A stretch of DNA of 34,077 bases from an uncultured Clostridium sp. GTDB taxonomy: Bacteria; Bacillota; Clostridia; Oscillospirales; Butyricicoccaceae. This document shows positions 15,287 through 23,478 of this stretch, one piece after another; within the stretch, counting starts at the first letter, position 1, and every line of letters starts with the position of its first letter. The stretch is from the NCBI GenBank assembly GCA_947427035.1, contig CANEGK010000025.1, forward strand, positions 1 through 34,077. Direction: 5' to 3'. The position numbers and the translations under genes were made by a program. Below the pieces are notes generated by a model. That model searched no databases and was not told where the DNA came from. It saw only the letters and a program-made list of their open reading frames with translations.

Positions 15287-16990
15287 ATGAAAAAGACGCT
15301 TTGCCTATTGCTTGCACTGGCTATGATGCTGTCCCTGCTGGCCGGCTGCTCGGATTCAGAGGAACAGAATCCGGCCGGTAACCCGCCCTCTGGAGGAAAT
15401 GATGCCGCCAATCCGCCGGATGACAGCGGGGACTCTTCCGGCGAGCCGGGGACAGACGAAGTCCAGTATTACAACATCACCCTGAGCGAGGAGCCCGCTA
15501 CGCTCAACCATCTGATCAACACAACGGTCGCCGGCGGCTACATCCTTGTCAACATTCTGGAGCCGCTGGTGCGCAACGAGTACGGAAACGTCGTCCCGGC
15601 CGGGTGCAGCAGCTACGACATTTCAGAGGACGGCCTGACCTGGACCTTCCACCTGCGTGAAAACTACTGGAACGACGGCGAGCAGGTGACGGCCGAGCAC
15701 TATGCTTATACCCTGCGCATGTGCGCCACCCCCTCGACCGGCTATCCGTACGCCGCCGATATGTATGTGATCAAAAACTTCGAGGCCGTCGTCTCGGGTG
15801 AAAAGGACGTCTCGGAGCTGGGCGTCAAGGCTGTCGACGATTTGACGCTGGAGATCTCGCTGGAATACGTTTGCCCCGCTCTGCTCAACACCTTGTCCTT
15901 TTACCCGCTGCGCCAGGACAATTATGAGAAATGGTCCGACCGCTATGGCAGCGAAGCGGAGACCATGCTGTGCTGCGGGCCCTTCGTCCTCGACGAATGG
16001 GTGCACAACAGCGCTCTGCGCCTGTCCAAAAATGAAAAGTACTGGGACGCCGCGACCGTCAAGCTGCAAAACGCCACCTATAATATCGTCGCGGAAGAGG
16101 TCGCGCGCTACAACATGCTGGACAACGGCTCGATTGACTCGCTCAGCGTTTCCGATCTTGACTACATTTCCCGTTTCTCTTCCCGCGAGGATATGAGCCC
16201 CATTCCCTATACGTCGGCCCGCACCGTCATGATGGTCTTTAACAACGACGATTCGCTGTTTAAAAACCGCAATATCCGTTTGGCTTTTTCCCTCGCCTTT
16301 CCGCGCGAAGAAAGCGCCACTCATATTTTCAACGGCCTCAACCAGCCGGCATGGGGACTGCTTCCGCCGCCGCTGACGGAAAACAACGTCAATCTGCGCG
16401 AGGCGTCGGGCGACCCGCTGAAAACCCTGATCGCCGAAAACCCCGATCCCCAGGCCGTCCTTGTCAAGGGGCTGGAGGAGCTGGGGCTGAGCACAAACCC
16501 CGCCGATCTCACGTTCGAGCTTTACATGTCGGGCACCAATTCCCGTATGCATACGATGGGGGAATACTGGCAGCAGGAATTGCAGACCGCGCTGGGCTGC
16601 ACCGTCACGTTGCGGTATGACGACTACGCCATTTTCTCGGACAACTGCGGCAACGGCGACTTCCAGGTCGGCTTTTTGTCCTGGGGCAGCGTAGCCGACC
16701 CGTCCTATATGCTCAACCTGTTTGCCAGCACGTCCAGCTCCATGCCCGGGAACCACAGCAACCCCGAATACGACCAGCTCGCCCGCGATGTGCAGGTTGA
16801 GCTCGATTATGATAAGCGCGTCGAAATGTTCCTTGAGCTGGAAAAAATGCTGGTGTGCGAGGATGTCGCCATATGCCCGATCGTGTATGGCGGCGGCATG
16901 ACCTTCCGCTACAATTATGTCAACGGAGTGGACGAGTCGGCGTTTACGTCGGCCGGCCTCAAATACGTTTACACCGCCGGCCGGGAATAA
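15287..16990 (+). CDS. Oligopeptide ABC transporter substrate-binding lipoprotein (SBP family 5)
   Basis: A 567-residue solute-binding protein. The lipoprotein signal MKKTLCLLLALAMMLSLLAGC puts the lipid-anchored Cys at 21. A low-complexity Gly/Pro/Asp/Ser linker follows, then the DppA/OppA-type fold: YYNITLSEEPATLNHL at the start, LEPLVRNEYGNVVPAGCSSYDISEDGLTWTFHLRE, and many aromatic residues throughout. It sits outside the membrane and captures peptides or related compounds for the permease pair downstream. The start at 15287 follows GGAG 8 nt upstream; the in-frame ATG 18 nt earlier lies ahead of that site. It lies 44 nt after pepC copy 2 with no terminator between. Confidence 0.9.
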   Translation: MKKTLCLLLALAMMLSLLAGCSDSEEQNPAGNPPSGGNDAANPPDDSGDSSGEPGTDEVQYYNITLSEEPATLNHLINTTVAGGYILVNILEPLVRNEYGNVVPAGCSSYDISEDGLTWTFHLRENYWNDGEQVTAEHYAYTLRMCATPSTGYPYAADMYVIKNFEAVVSGEKDVSELGVKAVDDLTLEISLEYVCPALLNTLSFYPLRQDNYEKWSDRYGSEAETMLCCGPFVLDEWVHNSALRLSKNEKYWDAATVKLQNATYNIVAEEVARYNMLDNGSIDSLSVSDLDYISRFSSREDMSPIPYTSARTVMMVFNNDDSLFKNRNIRLAFSLAFPREESATHIFNGLNQPAWGLLPPPLTENNVNLREASGDPLKTLIAENPDPQAVLVKGLEELGLSTNPADLTFELYMSGTNSRMHTMGEYWQQELQTALGCTVTLRYDDYAIFSDNCGNGDFQVGFLSWGSVADPSYMLNLFASTSSSMPGNHSNPEYDQLARDVQVELDYDKRVEMFLELEKMLVCEDVAICPIVYGGGMTFRYNYVNGVDESAFTSAGLKYVYTAGRE

Positions 16991-17008
16991 AGCCCGCCCA
17001 ATCAGATC

Positions 17009-17032
17009 GGAGCCGCCCAAACGGGCGGCTCC
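17009..17032 (+). other. Intercistronic hairpin between binding protein and permease genes
   Basis: GGAGCCGCCC and GGGCGGCTCC form a perfect 10-bp stem with a 4-nt loop and no T-run. Hairpins of this kind after binding-protein genes commonly protect the upstream mRNA, giving more binding protein than permease. Confidence 0.55.
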
Positions 17033-17055
17033 GGGTGGAAGGGAGAGAGTGACTG

Positions 17056-18018
17056 ATGCTGACTTATGTTCTCAAGCGCATACTCTATATGGCGATGGTG
17101 CTCTTCATTGTCGTCTCCATCACCTTTTTTATGATTCATAATGTGCCGGGCGATCCGCTGACCTCGTCGGTGATGAACCTGCCCGACCAGGTCAAGGCCA
17201 ACTATTACGCCCGGTATGGGCTGGACAAACCGCTGTTTGAGCAATATCTCCGGTTTTGGAAGCTGCTGTTTACCGAAGGCAGCCTGGGCGAGTCCATCAA
17301 ATATCCCGGCCGCCTTGTCGAGGATTTTATTCTGAAGTACTCCGGCATTTCGGCCAGGCTGGGCCTGATTTCAGTGGCGCTGGGCTTTACGGTCGGCGTT
17401 GTGTTCGGCATTGTGGCCGCTCTGTTTAAAAACCGGTGGCCCGACTATGTCATCATGCTGACGGCCATAGCCGGCATCACCATACCGGTTTTTGTGCTGG
17501 CGGCCGTCTTTCAATACTGCTTTACCGTCAAGCTGCACTGGTTCCCCACAACGGGCTGGGGTACCGTGCGCCATATGATTCTGCCCATTGCCTGTATGTG
17601 CTTAAGCCCCATTGCCACCTACGCGCGCTACATGCGCTCGAGCGCCCTGGACGTTCTGGGGCAGGACTACATTCTGACCGCCGAATCCAAGGGGGTTTCC
17701 GCGTTCCGCGTGGTGCGCCGCCACGTCTTCCGCAACTCGGTGCTGCCGGCCATTACCCTTCTGGGCCCCAGCGTGGCGTCGGTGTTCACCGGTTCCTTTG
17801 TCATCGAGTCCATGTTTGCCATTCCGGGCCTGGGCACCTATTTTATCCGGGCCATCAACGAGCGTGACTTTACTATGGTGCTGGGCATGAATCTGTTTTA
17901 CTGCCTGCTGTATATCGTCTCGCTGCTGCTGGTTGACGTCCTGTATGTTTTGATCGATCCGCGCATTCGCCTGGCGGCCGGTAAGGACAAAAGGAGGAAA
18001 AAAGCCCATGCTGAATAG
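17056..18018 (+). CDS. dppB: Peptide ABC transporter permease, DppB type
   Basis: A 320-residue inner-membrane permease with the family's N-terminal MLTYVLKRILYMAMVLFIVVSITFF segment followed by VPGDP, about six membrane spans, and the EAA-type loop (YILTAESKGVSAFRVVRRHVFRNSVLPAIT) that docks the ATPases. It forms the channel with the DppC-type protein, which overlaps its end by 11 nt. GGGAGAG lies just before the start. The gene symbol marks the family; the transported peptide is not known. Confidence 0.9.
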   Translation: MLTYVLKRILYMAMVLFIVVSITFFMIHNVPGDPLTSSVMNLPDQVKANYYARYGLDKPLFEQYLRFWKLLFTEGSLGESIKYPGRLVEDFILKYSGISARLGLISVALGFTVGVVFGIVAALFKNRWPDYVIMLTAIAGITIPVFVLAAVFQYCFTVKLHWFPTTGWGTVRHMILPIACMCLSPIATYARYMRSSALDVLGQDYILTAESKGVSAFRVVRRHVFRNSVLPAITLLGPSVASVFTGSFVIESMFAIPGLGTYFIRAINERDFTMVLGMNLFYCLLYIVSLLLVDVLYVLIDPRIRLAAGKDKRRKKAHAE

Positions 18019-18955
18019 CCCATGCTGGCGCACCGACACCGAGGGCCTGTCCCCCGAGCAGTTTGTCACCGTCGGTGCGGACAAAGACGCCGAGGCCATC
18101 CTGCGCCCCCATATCACTTATTTTCAGGACGCCTGGCGCAGGCTCAGGCAGAACAAGCTGTCCATGTTCGGCCTGATTCTGCTATGCATTTTGACGGTTA
18201 TGGTCGTCCTGGGGCCGGTGATCAGCCCCTATGATTACGAAAGCGTCAACCCGGTCATCAAAAACCAGCCGCCGTCAGCCGAGCACTGGTTCGGCACCGA
18301 TTCGCTGGGCCGCGACTATTTTGCCCGCGTGTGGCAGGGGGGCCGCGTCTCCATCATCATCGGCCTGACGGGCGCCGCCATCTCGGCGGTTGCAGGGTGT
18401 ATCTACGGCGGGCTGTCGGCCTATTTCGGCGGCAGGGTCGATACGGTGATGATGCGCGTCGTCGAAATTCTTAACAGCATCCCGTATCTTCTGGTCGTCA
18501 TATTGCTGTCGCTCATGCTGGACAGCAAGGGAATCGGAACGCTGCTTCTGGCCATGACGCTGACCGGCTGGTGCTCCATCGCCCGGCTGGTGCGCGCCCA
18601 GATGCTTCAGATTCGGGGTTCGGACTACGTTCTGGCAGCGCGGCTGCTCGGCGTTTCCCCGATGAAAATTGTGGTGCAGCATCTCATTCCCAACACCTTC
18701 AGCGTCATCATCGTCGCCGTGACCTTCCGCATTCCGAGCTATATTTTTGGCGAGGCGTTTTTAAGCTATGTCGGCCTCGGCGTCCAGGCCCCCCAGACGA
18801 GCTGGGGCGCTTTGTGCTCGCAGGCGCAGGTCTCGTTGGTGTTCCACCCGCATCTGATGTTCCTGCCGGCCGCTGCGATCGCCATGACCATGCTGGCCTT
18901 TACCCTTTTGGGTGACGGGCTGCGTGATGCGCTGGACCCGCGTATGCGCAGATAG
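18008..18955 (+). CDS. dppC: Peptide ABC transporter permease, DppC type
   Basis: A 315-residue permease. It has a ~45-residue cytosolic N-terminus including FQDAWRRLRQNKLSMFGLILL, then the family's HWFGTDSLGRDYFARVWQGGR motif, several membrane spans, and the EAA-type loop (YVLAARLLGVSPMKIVVQHLIPN). A GGAGG site lies upstream, inside the end of dppB. It pairs with DppB to form the membrane pore. Confidence 0.9.
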   Translation: MLNSPCWRTDTEGLSPEQFVTVGADKDAEAILRPHITYFQDAWRRLRQNKLSMFGLILLCILTVMVVLGPVISPYDYESVNPVIKNQPPSAEHWFGTDSLGRDYFARVWQGGRVSIIIGLTGAAISAVAGCIYGGLSAYFGGRVDTVMMRVVEILNSIPYLLVVILLSLMLDSKGIGTLLLAMTLTGWCSIARLVRAQMLQIRGSDYVLAARLLGVSPMKIVVQHLIPNTFSVIIVAVTFRIPSYIFGEAFLSYVGLGVQAPQTSWGALCSQAQVSLVFHPHLMFLPAAAIAMTMLAFTLLGDGLRDALDPRMRR

Positions 18956-18965
18956 GAGGCGTCTT

Positions 18966-19994
18966 GTGGATAATATTCTTGAAGTCAAAAACCTCAGCGT
19001 ATCCTTTTTCAGCTACATCGGCGAAATCCGCGCCGTGCGCGACGTCAGCTTTTCCCTGAAGCCGGGGGAAACGCTCGCCATTGTCGGGGAGTCGGGGTGC
19101 GGAAAGACCGTCACGGTCAAAGCGCTGATGCGGCTGTTCGGCAATTCGGCCGCCGCCATTAAGGACGGGTCGGAAATTCTTTTTAAGGGCCGCGACATCG
19201 TCAAAATGAAAAAGAGCGAGTTGTACAGCGTCCGCGGCAGCGGCATCGGGATGATCTTTCAGGACCCCATGACTTCGCTCAACCCCACCATGAATATCGG
19301 CGAACAGATTATGGAGGGCATCTGCACCCACGACCGGAAAATCAGCCGGACCGAGGCGCGCGCCCGGGCGATCAAGCTGCTGGAGCTGGTCGGCATTCCC
19401 GGGCCGGAGGAGCGCATCGGCGCTTTCCCGCACCAGCTTTCAGGCGGGATGCGCCAGCGCGTCATGATAGCCATCGCCATCGCCTGCTCACCGGATATCA
19501 TCATCGCTGACGAACCGACGACGGCGCTCGACGTCACCATTCAGGCGCAGGTGCTCGAGCTTTTGCGTCAGCTGAAGGACAAAATGAACACCGCCTTCAT
19601 TCTGGTGACACACGACCTGGGTATTGTCTTTGACTTTTCCGACCGGATACAGGTCATGTACGCCGGCCGGATTGTCGAGCGCGGAACCAAGCACGAGATT
19701 TATAAAAACCCCGTCCACCCCTACACCTGGGCGCTGCTCAACTCCATTCCGCGGAGCGGGCTGCAAAGCAAGGACGAGCTGTATTCCATCAAGGGCACGC
19801 CGCCCGACCTGATGCTCCCGCTGGAATGCTGCCCCTTTGCGCCCCGCTGCGATTACGCCATGCCCATCTGCAAAGCGCGCGCCCCGCAGGAGGTCGCCCT
19901 GTCCGATACCCACGGCGCAGCCTGCTGGCTGCTGCATTCCATGGCCCCCAGGGTCGAGCGCCCGGGCCTTTTGCGAGGTGCCGAACATGAGTGA
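18966..19994 (+). CDS. dppD: Peptide ABC transporter ATP-binding protein, DppD type
   Basis: A 342-residue ATPase. Walker A GESGCGKT spans residues 41-48, Q-loop Gln99, signature LSGGM 158-162, and Walker B IIIADE 178-183. The C-terminal HPYTWALLNSIP block and the cysteine pattern CCPFAPRC are typical of the Opp/Dpp branch. A GTG start at 18966 is chosen because AGGAGG lies 7 nt upstream and just after the dppC stop; an upstream ATG inside dppC has no ribosome site. It forms a heterodimer with the next protein to power import. Confidence 0.9.
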   Translation: MDNILEVKNLSVSFFSYIGEIRAVRDVSFSLKPGETLAIVGESGCGKTVTVKALMRLFGNSAAAIKDGSEILFKGRDIVKMKKSELYSVRGSGIGMIFQDPMTSLNPTMNIGEQIMEGICTHDRKISRTEARARAIKLLELVGIPGPEERIGAFPHQLSGGMRQRVMIAIAIACSPDIIIADEPTTALDVTIQAQVLELLRQLKDKMNTAFILVTHDLGIVFDFSDRIQVMYAGRIVERGTKHEIYKNPVHPYTWALLNSIPRSGLQSKDELYSIKGTPPDLMLPLECCPFAPRCDYAMPICKARAPQEVALSDTHGAACWLLHSMAPRVERPGLLRGAEHE

Positions 19995-20955
19995 GAAAAC
20001 CGTTGTCTTTGAGATAAAAGACCTGAAGAAATCCTTTCCCGCAGCAGGCGGAAAAGAGGTGCGCGCCGTCGACGGCGTCTCGTTTGTTATTCATGAGGGC
20101 GAGACCTTCGGGCTGGTGGGCGAGTCGGGCTGCGGAAAAACGACTTGCGGCCGTATGCTGCTCGGCGTCTATCCGCCGACCGGCGGCGAGGTATTGTACT
20201 ATGGTCAGGAACTCGGCACGCTCGACCGGCGGCAGCGCATGGAATTCAGCAAAAACGTGCAGATGGTCTTTCAGGATCCCTATGCCTGCCTCGACCCGCG
20301 CATGTCCATCGGCTCCATTATTTCCGAAGGGCTTTGCGTGCATTTTCGCCTGAGCGCAGAGGAGCGTATGCGCCGCGTCAACGAACAGCTGGAGCGCGTC
20401 GGCCTGACGTCGGACTATGCTTCGCGCTTTCCGCACGAGCTTTCGGGCGGACAGCGGCAGCGCGTGGGTATTGCCCGCGCCCTTGCCGTCGAGCCGCGCT
20501 TTATCGTGTGCGACGAGCCCATTGCGGCGCTCGACGTGTCCATACAGGCACAGATCGTCAACCTGATGATCCGGCTCCAGCGTGAGCTTTCACTGACCTA
20601 TCTGTTCATTTCACATGACCTTTCCATGGTGCGGCACATTTCAGACCGCATCGGCGTCATGTACCTCGGCTCGCTGGTGGAACTGGCCGGCAACGTGCAA
20701 ATTCATGAAAAGCCCCTGCACCCCTATACCCAGGCGCTTTTTTCCGCCATACCGGTGCCCGACCCGGATCACAGCTGGATCTCGAACCGCATTCGGCTGG
20801 AAGGCGAAATCCCCAGCCCGCTGAGCCTGCCGCCCGGCTGTAAATTTTCGTCGCGCTGCCGCCTTTGTACAGAGGAATGCCGCAAATCGCCCCCGGCGCT
20901 GCGCGAAGTCGAGCCCAACCACTTTGTCGCCTGCCACCGTGTGGCGGGCGTGTGA
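19987..20955 (+). CDS. dppF: Peptide ABC transporter ATP-binding protein, DppF type
   Basis: A 322-residue ATPase partner of DppD. Walker A GESGCGKT (45-52), Gln96, signature LSGGQ (152-156), Walker B FIVCDE (172-177), and the Cys-rich C-terminal segment GCKFSSRCRLCTEEC are all present. ATG 19987 overlaps the dppD stop by 8 nt. The decayed ATPase gene at 8212-8797 belongs to the same subfamily but is not an obvious direct duplicate. Confidence 0.9.
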   Translation: MSEKTVVFEIKDLKKSFPAAGGKEVRAVDGVSFVIHEGETFGLVGESGCGKTTCGRMLLGVYPPTGGEVLYYGQELGTLDRRQRMEFSKNVQMVFQDPYACLDPRMSIGSIISEGLCVHFRLSAEERMRRVNEQLERVGLTSDYASRFPHELSGGQRQRVGIARALAVEPRFIVCDEPIAALDVSIQAQIVNLMIRLQRELSLTYLFISHDLSMVRHISDRIGVMYLGSLVELAGNVQIHEKPLHPYTQALFSAIPVPDPDHSWISNRIRLEGEIPSPLSLPPGCKFSSRCRLCTEECRKSPPALREVEPNHFVACHRVAGV

Positions 20956-20968
20956 AAGGAGACCCGTT

Positions 20969-21817
20969 ATGTGGGATATTTTAGAAAAGTATGAAAAGGC
21001 GCCCCTTGCCCTGAGCGATGAGGAGTATCTCGCCGTGAGCGACGCCGAGTTCTGCGCGCGGTTTCGCGAGCGCGTGCACCACACGCTTGAAATTCAGTTT
21101 TATCACGCCTTGCACACAAACAGCCGGCTGGATCCGGGGCAGATACGTACGGCAGAGCATATGTGCGAGCTGTGGGACAGGCGGGGCCTGCCCGCCGATC
21201 ACCACGACTACCGCTACGCCCGGAATATCCTCGCGCTGGCGCGCGACTGCGCAGAGGGAAAACCGGTCGATCTCACGCCGTATGCGCCGCCCGCAATCAC
21301 CGACGCCGACCGCGAAGCCTTTTTCCGCGTTGTGCACGACAGACGCTCGGTACGCGCCTTTTCCGAAAAAGAGGTGCCGGACGAGCTCATCAACAAGGTG
21401 CTGGACGCCGGCCTGTGGGCGGCGCACGCCTGCAACCTGCAATCGGTGCGCTACCTTGTCATCCGCGAAAAAAACGAGCCGTGGCTGTTTCGCGGCAGCG
21501 ACATCCCGCCCGGGCCGGTGCATATCGCCGTGCTTCAGGACGAGCGCTGCTATCTGGCCAATACGGTAATGAGCCTGAAAAACCGCATTTTGGACGCCGG
21601 CGCGGCGACGACCAATATCCTGCTCGCTATCCACGCGCACGGCCTGGACGGCGTCTGGCTGACCTACACGGGCCAGATGATCGACAACCTGCGCCGGCGC
21701 TTTGAGCTGCCCGATTACATCCGCATCGTCGATTTTATCGATATGGGCTACGGCGTGCAGACCCCGTTTCCGCCCCAGCGCCCCGATGTGGCCGAACGCG
21801 TCCTCGTCCGTGTCTGA
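20969..21817 (+). CDS. Nitroreductase-family protein with an extra N-terminal domain (paralogue A)
   Basis: A 282-residue protein. Residues ~110-282 are a nitroreductase domain: VVHDRRSVRAFSEKEVPDELI for FMN phosphate binding, then LWAAHACNLQSVRYLVI and TNILLAIHAHGLDGVWLTY. Residues 1-105 form a domain I do not recognise, with conserved HxxLEIQ and ELWDRRG motifs shared with paralogue B. The usual APxGxN segment reads AAHACN here, so flavin or substrate contacts may differ. GAAAGGAG supports ATG 20969. It follows dppF by 13 nt in the same operon, so its substrate probably enters through the importer. Reduction of an imported compound is inference. Confidence 0.8.
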   Translation: MWDILEKYEKAPLALSDEEYLAVSDAEFCARFRERVHHTLEIQFYHALHTNSRLDPGQIRTAEHMCELWDRRGLPADHHDYRYARNILALARDCAEGKPVDLTPYAPPAITDADREAFFRVVHDRRSVRAFSEKEVPDELINKVLDAGLWAAHACNLQSVRYLVIREKNEPWLFRGSDIPPGPVHIAVLQDERCYLANTVMSLKNRILDAGAATTNILLAIHAHGLDGVWLTYTGQMIDNLRRRFELPDYIRIVDFIDMGYGVQTPFPPQRPDVAERVLVRV

Positions 21818-21835
21818 GAAAGGAGCCTGACGATA

Positions 21836-22726
21836 ATGGCAAAGATAAAACTCGACCCCATGCTGCAAAAGGTCGCCCTCGTCCGCGACGACGACTTTTA
21901 TCTTGGGCTTGACGACATTGCATTCCGCACCTGCTTGCAGGAAAAGGCGCATCATTCGCTGGAAATCCAGGTCTGCCACGTCGAGCATACGGGCAAGGAT
22001 CTGTTCCCTCAGTGTCCTGCGCTGGTTGAACATCTTCTGGAATTGTGGGACAGGCGGGGCATGAGCCACGACCTGCCGGAGTACCGCTTTGCCCGCCGTC
22101 TGGTGGACATGGCTTATGATTACCTCGACGGAAAGCCGGTTGACTTTTCGCCGTTTGCCCCGCGGCGGCTGACGCCGGCAGAGGCGGGCGGATTCGACAG
22201 GGTCCTGTACGGCCGGCGCTCTGTGCGGGCCTTTACCGATCGCGAGGTGCCCGACGAGCTTCTCGACCAGATGATCGACGCGGCGCTGTGGGCGCCCAAC
22301 GGCGGAAATATGCAGCCCTGCCGGTTCCTGATCATTCGCGAAAAGAGTGAGCCGGGCCTGTTCCGCGGCAGCGACATCCCGGGCGGCCCGGTGCATATTG
22401 TCATCGCCGTCGATACGCGCGGCAGCCGCGCTATGGCGCAGCTTTACCGCGGCGAGGTTCCGCCGGATGAACAGCTGCTGTCGCACCGCAATTCGCTGCT
22501 CAACTGCGCGGCCGCCGGGCAGAACCTTGTGCTGGCCGCCCACGCACTGGGGCTTTCCAGCGTGTGGCTGACCTTTGGAGAAGGCATGGCCGAGCGAATT
22601 GCAAAGCATTTTGCATTGCCCGATTACATCCATCTCATCACCTTTATTGATGTGGGGTACGGCGCGCAAACCCCGGTGCCGCCGCCCAAAAGCACGGTGG
22701 AAGAGACGGTGCTCGCGCGGGTGTAG
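21836..22726 (+). CDS. Nitroreductase-family protein with an extra N-terminal domain (paralogue B)
   Basis: A 296-residue paralogue of the preceding protein, 18 nt downstream behind AAAGGAG. The N-terminal ~110 residues carry the same HSLEIQ and ELWDRRG motifs. The nitroreductase part has VLYGRRSVRAFTDREVPDELL, the canonical LWAPNGGNMQPCRFLII, and AGQNLVLAAHALGLSSVWLTF. Both paralogues share FRGSDIP-GPVHI in the middle of the flavin domain. Tandem divergent copies suggest a heterodimer or two successive reductions. It is the last gene of the pepC2-importer operon; no terminator is evident before the marR promoter. Confidence 0.8.
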   Translation: MAKIKLDPMLQKVALVRDDDFYLGLDDIAFRTCLQEKAHHSLEIQVCHVEHTGKDLFPQCPALVEHLLELWDRRGMSHDLPEYRFARRLVDMAYDYLDGKPVDFSPFAPRRLTPAEAGGFDRVLYGRRSVRAFTDREVPDELLDQMIDAALWAPNGGNMQPCRFLIIREKSEPGLFRGSDIPGGPVHIVIAVDTRGSRAMAQLYRGEVPPDEQLLSHRNSLLNCAAAGQNLVLAAHALGLSSVWLTFGEGMAERIAKHFALPDYIHLITFIDVGYGAQTPVPPPKSTVEETVLARV

Positions 22727-22770
22727 GACAGAGCGGGTACAGGCTGGGAAATATCGCGATCCATCGATCT

Positions 22771-22800
22771 TTGCTTCAACTGGCATTCTTGTGATATAAT
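22771..22800 (+). promoter_or_regulatory. Promoter of the marR operon
   Basis: TTGCTT (22771-22776) and TATAAT (22795-22800) are separated by 18 nt, with an extended -10 (TGA just before TATAAT). AAAAACAATATACC (22807-22820) lies over the expected start region and resembles sites at 8927 and 13883, which fits autoregulation. Confidence 0.7.
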
Positions 22801-22947
22801 GGGAACAAAAACAATATACCGCTTGTTGCCTGCGCGGCGTATCTTGTTTTAACAGTTCGTCTGCTGAAAATTGATGAAATGAAACGGTGAATGGCAGACT
22901 CCGCAAAATCCAAAGGGTTTTATAGGGACAGAGAAGGGGATTGCGTT

Positions 22948-23478
22948 ATGATCGATTGGAGAACGGAATTCGACGAGGCATTGCTCAGAATTTACAGCTA
23001 CACATATCTGGATAACCGGCTTCCCAAAGAATATTTGCCGGGAATTGCTCTGCTGCCCCGCGAAATGCATATGGTAGAGGTCATTCTGCACCACCCCGGC
23101 GTCAACACGACCGAGCTTTCGCGCATCACCGGCATTCCGAAAGGAACCGTTTCCAAAATGGCGCGGCAGCTGGAAGAAAACGGGCTGCTTGAGCATTTTC
23201 GCCGGGGCGGAAACCTGAAAGAGGTCCATTACCGCGGCACGGTGCTGGGCCGCAAGGTTTTTGATGCGCATATCGAGTTCCACCGCGTCAACGGACGCGA
23301 GTTCTACGATCGCTTTAACGCCCTCGCCGAGGGGCAGAAGGCGCTGATTGTCGATATTCTCAGCCGCTATGCGGACTATATGAAGGAATATTGTGACGAC
23401 CGTGTCACGCAGAACAAAAATCGCACGACCCGGAGGAGGGCACTGGCAAAAAGTGGTACAGCGAAACTTAACCTGTGA
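22948..23478 (+). CDS. MarR-family transcriptional regulator
   Basis: A 176-residue winged-helix regulator. The core (about residues 35-105) contains LPREMHMVEVILHHPGVNTTELSRITGIPKGTVSKMARQLEENG and a wing (RRGGNLKEVHYRGTVLG), the normal MarR layout, with helical flanks for dimerisation. The basic tail (RTTRRRALAKSG) is unusual, but the next gene starts inside it. ATG 22948 has AAGGGGA upstream; an in-frame ATG at 22891 is less well supported. It is the best candidate for control of the surrounding peptide and redox genes. MarR proteins usually bind palindromes and respond to small aromatic or oxidised ligands; the ligand here is unknown. Confidence 0.8.
   Translation: MIDWRTEFDEALLRIYSYTYLDNRLPKEYLPGIALLPREMHMVEVILHHPGVNTTELSRITGIPKGTVSKMARQLEENGLLEHFRRGGNLKEVHYRGTVLGRKVFDAHIEFHRVNGREFYDRFNALAEGQKALIVDILSRYADYMKEYCDDRVTQNKNRTTRRRALAKSGTAKLNL

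Noticed and set aside
23393-23452. ATG 23393 as start of the flavoprotein
   Set aside because: It would overlap marR by 86 nt and lacks a ribosome site; GTG 23453 follows GGAGGAGGG and starts just before the FAD motif.
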